A DNA stretch of 64,000 nt. Source: an uncultured Clostridia bacterium. Lineage in GTDB: Bacteria > Bacillota > Clostridia > Peptostreptococcales > Anaerovoracaceae. The notes beneath the pieces are model-generated. The model ran no database searches and had not been told where the DNA came from. It was given only the letters and a program-made list of their open reading frames with translations. The stretch spans positions 83,308-147,307 of the forward strand of contig CALIXS010000025.1 of NCBI GenBank assembly GCA_938046095.1. The letters run 5' to 3'. Below, piece by piece: positions 24,507 to 33,095 of the stretch (position 1 is its first letter; each line of letters starts with the position of its first letter). The position numbers were made by a program, and so were the translations under genes.

Positions 24507-25562
24507 ATGGAAAGACGGGACCTCAGAGGAATGAGTCCTGATGAGCTCAGGCGTTTTGCCGTAAAGCTGGGGGAAAAGCCGTTCCGTGGGGAGCAGGTAT
24601 TCGAATGGATATATAAGGGTAAAACGGACTTTCGGGAGATGGATAATCTCCCGAAAGCTTTTCGTGCTGTACTTGACAATAATTCTTTTATCGGAAGACT
24701 TGAAATAATACAGGTACAAAAATCCTCAGACGGCACACGTAAATACCTCTTCGGCCTGCCGGACGGAAATACCGTGGAAAGCGTATTCATGAGATACAGC
24801 TTCGGCAGTTCGATCTGTGTATCATCTCAGGCAGGCTGCCGCATGGGCTGCAGATTCTGTGCCTCATCAAAAACGGGTCTCATGAGGAGCCTTACGGCGG
24901 GGGAGATAATGTCGCAGATCCTCGAAACGCAAACCGATACGTGTGAACGCGTCGGGCATGTAGTTATAATGGGTACGGGCGAGCCCTTTGACAATTATGA
25001 GAGCGTTGCCGCGTTCATCCGCACCGCGAACGAAAAAAAAGGTCTGAACATAAGCATGAGGAATATCACGGTCTCGACGTGCGGAATCGTCCCGGGCATA
25101 GACAGGTTCGGCGACGAGTTTGATCAGGTAAATCTCGCAATTTCACTCCATTCTGCCGATGATTCGGTGCGCTCCGAAATGATGCCTGTAAACAGAAGAT
25201 ATAATATAGCCGAGGTCATAAGTGCGTGCAGGCGTTACATCGCAAAGACGAACAGGCGCGTTACGTTTGAGTATACGCTTATATGCGGCGTCAACGACAG
25301 CGACAGAGATGCATCAAAGCTTGCGTCTTTGCTGAGCGGTATGCTCTGCCATGTAAATGTCATTACGCTGAACGAAACTGACGGCAGCGGTTTTGAGACG
25401 GTATCGCGCGAAAGGGCGGCTGAATTCAGGTCTTTGCTCGAATCAAAGGGTATAGCCGCGACGGTACGAAGAAAGCTCGGAAGTGACATAGATGCGGCCT
25501 GCGGTCAGCTTCGCGCCAATTCCGTAAAAACCAAATTTCCATTGAACCCAAGGGGCCGTTAG
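24507..25562 (+). CDS. rlmN: 23S rRNA (adenine2503-C2)-methyltransferase RlmN
   Basis: A 351-residue radical SAM enzyme methylating A2503 in 23S rRNA and A37 in some tRNAs. The cluster motif CRMGCRFC (C-x3-C-x2-C), the MGTGEPFDNYESV segment and the C-terminal DAACGQLR cysteine, which with a second conserved cysteine (SSICVSSQ) supports the covalent mechanism, are all present. The start codon begins one base after the ileS stop, so it is probably co-transcribed and lacks a strong ribosome site (GAGAGGATC). Confidence 0.93.
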   Translation: MERRDLRGMSPDELRRFAVKLGEKPFRGEQVFEWIYKGKTDFREMDNLPKAFRAVLDNNSFIGRLEIIQVQKSSDGTRKYLFGLPDGNTVESVFMRYSFGSSICVSSQAGCRMGCRFCASSKTGLMRSLTAGEIMSQILETQTDTCERVGHVVIMGTGEPFDNYESVAAFIRTANEKKGLNISMRNITVSTCGIVPGIDRFGDEFDQVNLAISLHSADDSVRSEMMPVNRRYNIAEVISACRRYIAKTNRRVTFEYTLICGVNDSDRDASKLASLLSGMLCHVNVITLNETDGSGFETVSRERAAEFRSLLESKGIAATVRRKLGSDIDAACGQLRANSVKTKFPLNPRGR

Positions 25563-25599
25563 TGTATAATGTCTTTACAAACAGAATGGAGGTTCACCT

Positions 25600-26022
25600 A
25601 TGGTAAAACTGTTGATCGGACATAAGGGTGCCGGCAAGACGAAGATGATGATCGAGCTTGCCAATGAGGAAAGCGAAAACAGCAATGGAAGTGTTATCTT
25701 CATCAACAAAAATGCGCGTTTGATGTACGATCTTAAGTATAAGATCAGGGTAGTCTGCATGGAGGACTATGAACACGTAACGAACAGCGACGAATATATA
25801 GGGTTTCTGTACGGGATTATCAGCTCTGATCACGATATCGAAACGATATACATCGACAGCATATTAAAGCATGCCGATTTCTCGCTCGGAGATCTGCCTG
25901 AGTTTCTGGCAAGGCTCGCGGATATATCAAAAAACTACGGGATGGATTTTGTGGTCAGCCTGTCGGCCGAAAAGGAAGAGATGATAGGTGTAGATATGAA
26001 CAAGTACGAGATTCTGAACTGA
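25600..26022 (+). CDS. Small P-loop NTPase-like protein of unknown function
   Basis: A 140-residue protein with Walker A GHKGAGKTK (residues about 7 to 15) and a hydrophobic strand ending IETIYIDSI that can serve as Walker B. After it comes a helical segment and a last strand MDFVVSLSA. It is about the size of a minimal P-loop core, lacking added domains that would reveal a substrate. Similar proteins in Clostridia are often loosely named PilT-like, which this sequence does not justify. GGAGG precedes the ATG and a terminator follows; rlmN ends 37 bases upstream, and TATAAT at about 25564 could give it a separate promoter. Confidence 0.65.
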   Translation: MVKLLIGHKGAGKTKMMIELANEESENSNGSVIFINKNARLMYDLKYKIRVVCMEDYEHVTNSDEYIGFLYGIISSDHDIETIYIDSILKHADFSLGDLPEFLARLADISKNYGMDFVVSLSAEKEEMIGVDMNKYEILN

Positions 26023-26030
26023 GTGCTCGA

Positions 26031-26056
26031 GGCGGCCGCTTTGCGGCCGCCTTTTT
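26031..26056 (+). terminator. Terminator after the small P-loop gene
   Basis: GGCGGCCGC and GCGGCCGCC pair across TTT and five T residues follow. Confidence 0.93.
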
Positions 26057-26176
26057 CGGTGGGATTTTGTCCGGGTATTGCACAGCGTTACGGAAGCTCG
26101 CGGCAGTATTATGTTGCCTGCTTTTTTGTTTTTTTGCTTGCATCGTCCCAATATGTAACAAAACGTGCCTGACTGT

Positions 26177-26184
26177 GATAATAT
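26177..26184 (+). promoter_or_regulatory. -10 box abutting the nudix start (possible leaderless promoter)
   Basis: TGTGATAATAT ends six bases before the nudix ATG; the -10 would be TAATAT (26179-26184), again placing transcription start at the start codon. No Shine-Dalgarno is visible before this gene. Confidence 0.4.
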
Positions 26185-26190
26185 AAACGT

Positions 26191-26823
26191 ATGGATATCG
26201 AAAAAATAAACGAAAACAGCATAAGGCGCTTCTACGGGGCTCACCGTCCGAAGCCGATCGGTACGCACCGGTTTTTTTCCGTTCTCGTCCCGTTTGTCGA
26301 GAAGGACGGCAGGATGTTTATTTTGCTCGAGGAGAGAGCAAAGGATATGATAACGGATCCGGGAGAGATATGCTTTCCCGGCGGACAACTGGAGGAGGGA
26401 GAGTCTCTGTTGGAGTGCGCGCTTCGGGAAACGTATGAGGAGACGGGGATCGCGCCGGAATATATCGATGTGATAGGAAGGGGCGATACGCTGTACGGAT
26501 TTGCAAACTATACGCTGTATACGACGATCGCCGTTCTGAGGCCGGGAGCTCTCGATCATATAAAAATTCAGAAGAGCGAGGTCGCAGAGGTATTCCTGAG
26601 GCCGCTCGATTCTTTCAGTGAGGAACCGTATGAGTTCGCCTCTGCTGTCAGTCCGGATTACGACGGTTTTCCGTACGACAAGGCAGGTATAAGGGAGGAT
26701 TATAAATGGCGCACCGGCAGATGGAGTGTACCGATATACGAATCGAAGGATCACGTCGTGTGGGGGCTTACTGCACTGATGATAAGAAATATTATCCGCC
26801 AACTGAAGGGGGCCGAGGAATGA
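26191..26823 (+). CDS. NUDIX hydrolase, CoA pyrophosphatase-like
   Basis: A 210-residue nudix hydrolase. The nudix box is complete: GGQLEEGESLLECALRETYEETGI, with the metal-binding REXXEE glutamates. The stretch LLEERAKDMITDPGEICFPGG before it matches the extended signature of CoA and acyl-CoA pyrophosphatases (NudL/YeaB type), so the likely reaction is cleavage of CoA to phosphopantetheine and 3',5'-ADP. The start is the only suitable one but has no ribosome site. It overlaps mnmA by four bases, opening a three-gene operon. Confidence 0.83.
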   Translation: MDIEKINENSIRRFYGAHRPKPIGTHRFFSVLVPFVEKDGRMFILLEERAKDMITDPGEICFPGGQLEEGESLLECALRETYEETGIAPEYIDVIGRGDTLYGFANYTLYTTIAVLRPGALDHIKIQKSEVAEVFLRPLDSFSEEPYEFASAVSPDYDGFPYDKAGIREDYKWRTGRWSVPIYESKDHVVWGLTALMIRNIIRQLKGAEE

Positions 26824-27932
26824 TCCCGCCACTTACCGAACCGGGAGAGAAGAAGAAAGCGATGATTGCGATGAGCGGGGGAGTGGACAGCTCTGTCGCG
26901 GCTTATCTTACCTGCCTCGCCGGATACGACACCGTAGGCGTTACAATGAAGCTTTACGATAACGGCATGATAGACGGCTGCTGCAGTACGTGTTGTTCGC
27001 TGTCGGATATCGATGAGGCGAGGAGCGTCGCAAACCGGCTCGGTATAAATCATTACGTTTTCAATTTTGAGGATGACTTCCGCAGAGAGGTCGTCGAGAG
27101 ATTCATAAAGGCATACGAGCAGGGAGCCACGCCTAATCCGTGTATAGACTGCAACAGATATATAAAATTCAAAAGGCTTTTTCGCCGCGGAAAAGAGCTT
27201 GGCCGGGATTACATCGTTACCGGTCACTATGCGAGGGTCTGCTATGATGCGGGCAGCGGCAGATACCTTCTGAAGAAAGCCGCTGACAAGCATAAGGATC
27301 AGAGCTATGTTCTGTATTCTATGAATCAGGAGGAGCTTTCTCACGCCATGTTTCCGCTCGGAACAATCACAAAGGACGAAACACGCCGCATTGCCGGGGA
27401 GATGGGCTTCGTCAATGCGCACAAGCGCGACAGTCAGGATATATGCTTTGTTCCGGACGGAGATTACAGCGCTTTCATAAGACGTCAGACGGGCAGGGAA
27501 TATCCCCCCGGGGACTTTGTAACGACGGACGGAAGGGTGCTTGGAGCGCACAGAGGGATAATAAATTACACTATAGGACAGCGCAAGGGACTCGGACTGG
27601 CGCTCCCGAAGCCCTTATACGTGGTTCGCAAGGAACCCGGAACGAACCGTATCGTGCTCGCCGCAAACAATGAGCTGTTTTCGAGAGAGCTTACGATAAG
27701 CGACATCAATTGGATAGCCTGCGGCGCGCCGGAGCAGACCCTCAGGCTCGAGGTCAAGATCAGGTACAGTCAGTCGGCATACAGCGCCAGAGTAGTACCG
27801 ACATCGGAGACAACGGCGAGGATAATCTTTGATGAACCTGTGCGCGCCGTGACGAAGGGTCAGGCAGCCGTCATGTACGACGCAGATACGGTTGTCGGCG
27901 GGGGAACGATAGATTGGGAGTACAGATTATGA
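26820..27932 (+). CDS. mnmA: tRNA-specific 2-thiouridylase MnmA
   Basis: A 370-residue enzyme that adds sulfur to U34 of tRNA-Lys, -Glu and -Gln. The PP-loop SGGVDSSVAAYL binds ATP; catalytic cysteines lie in NPCIDCNRYIKF and SQDICFVPDGDY, and GQRKGLGL marks the central domain. An extra cysteine-rich DGCCSTCCSL near residue 50 is typical of clostridial forms and might bind an iron-sulfur cluster or zinc. The start overlaps the nudix stop (ATGA); the longer frame from 26706 lies inside the nudix gene and is rejected. Confidence 0.93.
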   Translation: MIPPLTEPGEKKKAMIAMSGGVDSSVAAYLTCLAGYDTVGVTMKLYDNGMIDGCCSTCCSLSDIDEARSVANRLGINHYVFNFEDDFRREVVERFIKAYEQGATPNPCIDCNRYIKFKRLFRRGKELGRDYIVTGHYARVCYDAGSGRYLLKKAADKHKDQSYVLYSMNQEELSHAMFPLGTITKDETRRIAGEMGFVNAHKRDSQDICFVPDGDYSAFIRRQTGREYPPGDFVTTDGRVLGAHRGIINYTIGQRKGLGLALPKPLYVVRKEPGTNRIVLAANNELFSRELTISDINWIACGAPEQTLRLEVKIRYSQSAYSARVVPTSETTARIIFDEPVRAVTKGQAAVMYDADTVVGGGTIDWEYRL

Positions 27933-29215
27933 GCATGATGCGCGATCTTAACAGGATTTTGAAATCATCATGGAGTATGTACAGGAGGACTCTCGCATCG
28001 GAAGCCAAGGGTCTGGTTTTGAGAGAGCATGCTCACGGTGCAACGCTGATGGCCGATATGGGAACGGGAATTCTGATACGCGGTGACAACCGAAAAATAT
28101 GCCGTGAGCTTATGGATGATCCCGATTTTTGCGGAAAGCTTTCACTCATATACATAGATCCGCCTTTTTATTCGATGAATGATCGTAAGTCGGTCGTAAA
28201 GGCCGGTGATGAAACTATAAGGCATGCCTCATATCGTGACAAATGGGAGGACGGATGCGTCGAGTACCTCAAAATGCTGACTCCGCGACTTATGCTGATG
28301 CGCGACCTGCTTGCAGAGGACGGGCTCATTTTTGTACACGTCGATTGGCATGCCGGGCATTTGGTGCGCATGATGATGGATGAGATCTTCGGTGAGGATA
28401 TGTTCGTCAACGAAATAATCTGGCAATATAAGTCCGGAGGAGCTACCAGAAAACGTTTTTCGCGAAAGCACGACAATATATACATATATTCCAAAACAAA
28501 GAATTACAGGTTTTATCCGCTGGCCGAAAAATCGTACAACAGAGACTTTAAACCATATCGGTTCAAGGGTATAGAGGAATTCTGCGATGAAACCGGCTGG
28601 TATACTCTCGTCAATATGAAGGATGTCTGGAACATAGACATGGTTGGAAGGACATCGGCGGAGAGGACGGGTTATGCGACGCAAAAGCCCGAAAAGCTGC
28701 TTGAACGTATTATCTCCTGCTGTACGGAGAAGGGTGATTTTGTAGCCGACTTTTTCTGTGGGAGCGGTACGACGGGTGTGGCTGCGGCAAAGCTCGGACG
28801 CAGGTTCATAATAGTCGATTCGGGATGCCTCGCCGCAGAGACTGCGGAGGCGAGGCTGATCAGGGAAGGTATATCGTTTGACGTCTTCGACGCGGCAGGA
28901 ACAAAGCCTCATAAAATGAAAGCGGAGCTTGAGGTATCGTCAAAGGAAGGAGAGGTCACAGTTTCTCTCGGCGGAATAAAGTCCGAATTTATAAAAAACG
29001 GCCTCGACGCTTCAGCCGACACGCTTAAGTCCGTTCTGAGCTGGAGTATAGATTTTCGTTACGACGGGGCAGTACACAGACCATCGCTCATAATGACGCG
29101 AGAGAGAGGCAGGATAAAAACAACCGTTTCGGGAACGGCCGAGCGAACCGGAATGATTTCGGTCAAGGTCACAGATATTTTCGGCGAGACGTTCTATAGG
29201 GAATTTACTGTATAG
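27929..29215 (+). CDS. Orphan DNA methyltransferase (N6-adenine/N4-cytosine type, beta class)
   Basis: A 428-residue DNA methyltransferase of the N6/N4 family. Motif IV DPPF (residues 77 to 80) precedes the SAM-binding motif I FFCGSGTTG (275 to 283), the beta-class order; TGYATQKPEKLLERII is the conserved segment between them. The last 110 residues are beta-rich with no recognised domain and could be a target or partner-binding module. No restriction endonuclease or specificity subunit is next to it. The start overlaps mnmA by four bases (ATGA), an unusual coupling to tRNA modification. The target sequence is unknown. Confidence 0.85.
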   Translation: MSMMRDLNRILKSSWSMYRRTLASEAKGLVLREHAHGATLMADMGTGILIRGDNRKICRELMDDPDFCGKLSLIYIDPPFYSMNDRKSVVKAGDETIRHASYRDKWEDGCVEYLKMLTPRLMLMRDLLAEDGLIFVHVDWHAGHLVRMMMDEIFGEDMFVNEIIWQYKSGGATRKRFSRKHDNIYIYSKTKNYRFYPLAEKSYNRDFKPYRFKGIEEFCDETGWYTLVNMKDVWNIDMVGRTSAERTGYATQKPEKLLERIISCCTEKGDFVADFFCGSGTTGVAAAKLGRRFIIVDSGCLAAETAEARLIREGISFDVFDAAGTKPHKMKAELEVSSKEGEVTVSLGGIKSEFIKNGLDASADTLKSVLSWSIDFRYDGAVHRPSLIMTRERGRIKTTVSGTAERTGMISVKVTDIFGETFYREFTV

Positions 29216-29295
29216 AAGATATGGATTTTGATGCAGATACATGGTAAAATCAATATTACCGTTCATAATAGTTAAGTATGTTCGTGCCGGCGTAT

Positions 29296-29371
29296 GCGTC
29301 CATAGCTCAGGGGATAGAGTGACACACTCCGAATGTGGAGGCCGAGGGTTCGAATCCCTCTGGGCGCACCA
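29296..29371 (+). tRNA. tRNA-Arg(CCG)
   Basis: A 76-nt tRNA with encoded CCA. Acceptor GCGTCCA pairs with TGGGCGC; the D arm is GCTC...GAGT; the anticodon loop CTCCGAA gives CCG, reading CGG. The first anticodon-stem pair is an A-G mismatch (ACACA against TGTGG), which is unusual but may be tolerated. The T loop TTCGAAT is standard. Confidence 0.93.
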
Positions 29372-29380
29372 AAGAGATAT

Positions 29381-29424
29381 AATCCGAACCGAAACCTTCT
29401 CGTGAGAAATCGGTTCGGATTTTG
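29381..29424 (+). terminator. Terminator after tRNA-Arg
   Basis: AATCCGAACCGA and TCGGTTCGGATT form a 12-bp stem with a 17-base loop, followed by a short T-run. Confidence 0.85.
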
Positions 29425-29469
29425 TTGCGTACGAAAAACCATAAATCTATGAAGAAGGGATCATATAAT

Positions 29470-30153
29470 ATGCTTGTAAATGAAATACGGGAAAATCTGT
29501 TCGCAATGCGGGATGAGAAGTACAGGGATTTTCAGGCAAAGCTGATACCGACAATCGACGCCGAGACGGTTATCGGCGTCAGGACACCGCAGCTCAGAAC
29601 CTACGCGAAGGCGCTTCTGAAGCGCGATGATATCGGCTATTTTTTGAATGACCTGCCTCACAGGTATTACGACGAGAATCAGCTCCACGCGTTTATCATA
29701 TCGGAAATCAAGGAGTTCGGACGCTGCATAGATGAGGTTTCGCGATTTTTACCGTATGTGGACAACTGGGCGACATGCGATCAGTTATCGCCTAAGGTGT
29801 TTTCAAAGTATCGGGAAAAGCTGCTGATGCACATAAAAAAATGGATCGAATCAGATGAAACGTATACGGTAAGGTTCGGGGTAGGGATGCTCATGCAGCA
29901 TTTTCTTGATGCGGATTTCACACCGGCATATCTGCAGACAGTAGCCGAAATCAGATCGGAAGAGTATTACGTTAACATGATGATCGCGTGGTTTTTTGCG
30001 ACAGCGCTTGCCAAGCAGTATAAAGAAACGCTCCTGTTTATAGAAACGCAGCACTTGAGCAGTTGGACGCATAATAAAGCTATTCAGAAAGCGACAGAGA
30101 GCAGACGGATAACCCCGGAGCAGAAGAAGTATTTGAGAGGGCTGAAGGTGTAG
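29470..30153 (+). CDS. DNA alkylation repair protein, AlkD-like
   Basis: A 227-residue all-helical HEAT-repeat protein of the AlkD family, DNA glycosylases that remove alkylated bases such as 7-methylguanine. Recognisable stretches are GVRTPQLRTYAKAL, YYDENQLHAFIISEIK, VDNWATCDQLSPK (the conserved WxxxD region) and VNMMIAWFFATALAKQY. Length and composition fit. The ATG at 29470 follows GAAGAAGGG; an upstream in-frame extension overlaps the tRNA terminator and is rejected. Single gene. Confidence 0.85.
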   Translation: MLVNEIRENLFAMRDEKYRDFQAKLIPTIDAETVIGVRTPQLRTYAKALLKRDDIGYFLNDLPHRYYDENQLHAFIISEIKEFGRCIDEVSRFLPYVDNWATCDQLSPKVFSKYREKLLMHIKKWIESDETYTVRFGVGMLMQHFLDADFTPAYLQTVAEIRSEEYYVNMMIAWFFATALAKQYKETLLFIETQHLSSWTHNKAIQKATESRRITPEQKKYLRGLKV

Positions 30154-30209
30154 AGCAAAGAAGGTACGGATATGGTATAATTATACGAAAAGAAAGGAAG
30201 GTGATCTCT

Positions 30210-31382
30210 ATGCCTCTTTTGTTAAAAAACTGTAACATTTTTGCCCCTGAACCATTAGGTGTAAAAGATATACTCATAGAAGGAGAGAGGATTGCTTTGA
30301 TCGCCTCCGACCTCGATGCCCGGAATCCCGCGCTTAAAACTGAAGTTATAGATTTCGGCGGCGCGACGGTTACTCCCGGACTGATTGATATTCACGTGCA
30401 TGCTACCGGCGGAGGAGGAGAACAGGGTCCGACTTCCCGCGTGCCTGAGCTTATGTTGACAGACTTCACGCTTAACGGCGTGACTTCAATCGTCGGTCTG
30501 CTGGGAACGGACGGTGTCTCCCGCAGCCTTGAGAACCTGCTTTACAAGGTGCGTGCACTTGAGGAAGAGGGCATGACGACCTGGATGCTGACCGGAAATT
30601 ACAGTTATCCATCGCCTACCATGACCGGAGACGTTGCCCGTGATATTGCCCTCATAGATAAGGTCATTGGTGTAAAGATTGCAATTTCCGATCACCGCAG
30701 CTCCGCTGTTACCGGCCGGGAACTGGCTCGATTGGCTGCTGACGCACGGGTAGCAGGTATCCTGGCCGGTAAGCCCGGCTTTGTGACCATGCATATAGGC
30801 TCTTCCGATAAGCTCATGACTTCTTTATTCGAAGCGCTTGACAGCTCCGACGTACCGCCAACGAACTTCCTTCCGACACACTGCTGCCGCTCACATGAAC
30901 TGATAAGCGAGGCAGTCAGATTCAATAAGATGGGCGGTTTTATAGATTTTACTGCCGATCTTCCGGAAAGCGTCGAAGGCACAGCTAAAGCTGTGGCGCA
31001 CGCTCTGGAACTCGGCGCGGATCCTTCGCGCGTGACTATGAGCAGCGATGCAGGAGGCAGCCAGCCGGTTTTTGATGAACGCGGTAATTGCATATCCATG
31101 GATTCAGTCACCAGCGTCACCCTTCTGCAGGAGCTGAGGCGTATGGTCAGGTATCAGGATATACCTTTCGAGACCGCGCTGGCTTTCTTTACAGCGAATC
31201 CGGCCGGTCTTCTGCAGAAGGAGAAACTCATCGGCACGATCGCGGAAGGAGGACATGCCGATATCCTTGCCATGGATGCTGACTACAATGTGCGCGACCT
31301 CATCATGCGCGGTCGTGTTGCGGTTCGTAACGGCAGGCCGACGATCAAAGGTAAATTCGAGCACGTGGAACTGTCTGAATGA
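30210..31382 (+). CDS. iadA: Isoaspartyl dipeptidase (beta-aspartyl dipeptidase)
   Basis: A 390-residue amidohydrolase-family metallopeptidase cleaving beta-Asp-X dipeptides. The binuclear zinc ligands follow the known IadA spacing: His62 and His64 (DIHVHATGG), Lys156 as the carboxylated bridge, His195 (MHIGSS), His224 (PTHCCRS) and Asp280 (SSDAGGSQP). These lie five to six positions before the numbers known for the Escherichia coli enzyme. I use the ATG at 30210, ten bases after GGAAGG, over the GTG at 30201. It faces the S51 hydrolase and peptide transporter genes, so it probably finishes the degradation of imported or released beta-aspartyl dipeptides. Confidence 0.92.
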   Translation: MPLLLKNCNIFAPEPLGVKDILIEGERIALIASDLDARNPALKTEVIDFGGATVTPGLIDIHVHATGGGGEQGPTSRVPELMLTDFTLNGVTSIVGLLGTDGVSRSLENLLYKVRALEEEGMTTWMLTGNYSYPSPTMTGDVARDIALIDKVIGVKIAISDHRSSAVTGRELARLAADARVAGILAGKPGFVTMHIGSSDKLMTSLFEALDSSDVPPTNFLPTHCCRSHELISEAVRFNKMGGFIDFTADLPESVEGTAKAVAHALELGADPSRVTMSSDAGGSQPVFDERGNCISMDSVTSVTLLQELRRMVRYQDIPFETALAFFTANPAGLLQKEKLIGTIAEGGHADILAMDADYNVRDLIMRGRVAVRNGRPTIKGKFEHVELSE

Positions 31383-31470
31383 AGCCGCTTACGTCTGGGT
31401 TCGTTAAGTCCGGGCTATTACGTCTCATACGATGTTGAGCTATATTTCATTTAATATTAGCAGGTGTATT

Positions 31471-31899
31471 ATGGCATTTAGGATAATCAGGAAATTCGTC
31501 TGGCATGCGTTGATCGGTATCACCATTTGGATCGTAGTTCGCATATTTTCACCAGAAGGAGACACACACGGAGGTTGGATCATCGGCTTTCTAGGTAGCT
31601 GCTATATTTTTGCGGCATGGCTGAATTTTCTAAAGAGCCGCAGAACGGATTTTTTCAAACTGTTTAAGCGTAAAAAGAAACCTGAAGTACCCTTTTATCT
31701 GCGCGGGGTGAATAAATGCTCCAGGACCTGTCTGACTTTGAATGGCATACATCATGATTATGATGATGATACGGGTGAAACGAAGAATACTACAGGTCGT
31801 GGCGGGAGCTTGGCAAACAGCGAAGCTTCCGAGACCAGGCTTTCCGGTATCGCTTGGCTCGCCTGCGGCATCTTCTTTATTATTCTTTCAGCTTTTTGA
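31471..31899 (+). CDS. Small membrane protein of unknown function
   Basis: A 142-residue protein with hydrophobic segments at about residues 8 to 26, 35 to 52 and at the extreme C-terminus (LSGIAWLACGIFFIILSAF). The middle is basic (KRKKKP) then polar and acidic with HHDYDDDTGE. The C-terminal helix makes a tail-anchored topology likely. I do not recognise a family. It lies between iadA and the convergent S51 hydrolase. The chosen ATG has only a weak ribosome site (AGGTG); an alternative in-frame ATG is at 31432. Confidence 0.55.
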   Translation: MAFRIIRKFVWHALIGITIWIVVRIFSPEGDTHGGWIIGFLGSCYIFAAWLNFLKSRRTDFFKLFKRKKKPEVPFYLRGVNKCSRTCLTLNGIHHDYDDDTGETKNTTGRGGSLANSEASETRLSGIAWLACGIFFIILSAF

Positions 31900-31910
31900 T
31901 CAAGCTTCGA

Positions 31911-33095
31911 TCAGATGAGTTTATCCGATCTGATATCCAACAGTATGTTATTGAACGACACACCGCCATCGTCACTGTAACCGGTGCTAATGCTTTGCTT
32001 GTAGTATCTCAGTCTGACCAGCCAATCTGCATCACCGGTGTCGTACAGCACTGCGCCTATTACATATGGTAGACCGCGATCCTCTGAAAAATAGAGATCC
32101 TCGTCAATTCCTGCAAGAAGCCTATGACCTATCATATCGGCAAAGACCGGCGAATCGATGATGCCGCCGCTCAAATAGTCCTTGGAATATCCATACTGTT
32201 TGTTATCAGCACAGCGCTTAAATATGATAGTGCCGCTTCTTGCATCAAGTGTATCTCCCTCGCGTATTGATGAGAGCACTATACCGCGGAAATTACCGTT
32301 TCCCAGGTCTTCAGCATGACGGCAGTCGATAATAAATACGTTGGCTGAACCCAGCACTTTTATCGTGTTTTCATAATAGATCAGTACGGTATCCTCTGAA
32401 ACCGCATATCCGACCCGGTCACCTTCTGTATTGCTGAGGCAGGTTTTTATCAGACGTAGCAGTCGCGGCCTGCAGTCAAAGTGCTGATCGACAACACCTT
32501 CAGGGAAGAAACCTAATCCGCTCGTTATGACCAGGGGTTCCGCGAGATCATCCTGCTCTACGATCTCACTATATGTACTGTATCCGAATACTACGGGTTT
32601 GGATAATACGCCTTTGTTGTTGCCATTTCCGATCATGACTCTGCTCATGATCGCCGCTCCAGCACTGGAACCGCCGATAGTCAGCCCTTTGTTATACATC
32701 TCGCGTAGTCTTGCGAGCAATTCAGTATCGCGACCATCTTCTCTAATCATGCACTGGTATGTATAATATTGATCGCCACCAGTAAACCAGACCCCGGTGA
32801 CATCATTTAGATAGGATAAGAGCTCAGGTGCATCGCCGGTCATGGCGTTATATCCGTGCTCATCTTTTACATGTTGTGCATATAGCGGTATAAGGACCAG
32901 ACGGTCTTTCGTAATGCCCAGTGATTTCATATCTTTGCTGTATGATCGGAACAAGTCGTCGGGCTTGCTTCCTGATGCAGTTACTATAAAGGCGATGCGC
33001 GCCTTCTTGCCGCCCGCTTTATCGATAAAAGCTCTGAACGCTTTGGTCTTGCATTGCCTAAGACCGCCGCCGGCTATGAACAACGCGCCGCTCAT
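31911..33095 (-). CDS. Cyanophycinase-like peptidase S51 family hydrolase
   Basis: A 394-residue serine hydrolase of family S51 (cyanophycinase and peptidase E). The nucleophile elbow is GGSSAGAA with Ser144, preceded by FTGGDQ (about 105 to 109), and the catalytic histidine is His205 in [10 protein letters not shown], a phrase typical of cyanophycinases rather than peptidase E. There is no signal peptide, so it should act inside the cell. About 150 C-terminal residues beyond the core are extra and beta-rich. The start overlaps the transporter ATPase stop (ATGA), making it the last gene of the peptide-import operon. It may cut beta-Asp-Arg chains or other aspartyl peptides. Confidence 0.8.
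   Translation of the reverse strand: MSGALFIAGGGLRQCKTKAFRAFIDKAGGKKARIAFIVTASGSKPDDLFRSYSKDMKSLGITKDRLVLIPLYAQHVKDEHGYNAMTGDAPELLSYLNDVTGVWFTGGDQYYTYQCMIREDGRDTELLARLREMYNKGLTIGGSSAGAAIMSRVMIGNGNNKGVLSKPVVFGYSTYSEIVEQDDLAEPLVITSGLGFFPEGVVDQHFDCRPRLLRLIKTCLSNTEGDRVGYAVSEDTVLIYYENTIKVLGSANVFIIDCRHAEDLGNGNFRGIVLSSIREGDTLDARSGTIIFKRCADNKQYGYSKDYLSGGIIDSPVFADMIGHRLLAGIDEDLYFSEDRGLPYVIGAVLYDTGDADWLVRLRYYKQSISTGYSDDGGVSFNNILLDIRSDKLI

Noticed and set aside
23741..24790. 349-codon frame antisense to ileS and rlmN
   Set aside because: It spans two well-supported genes on the other strand and shows no family signature.
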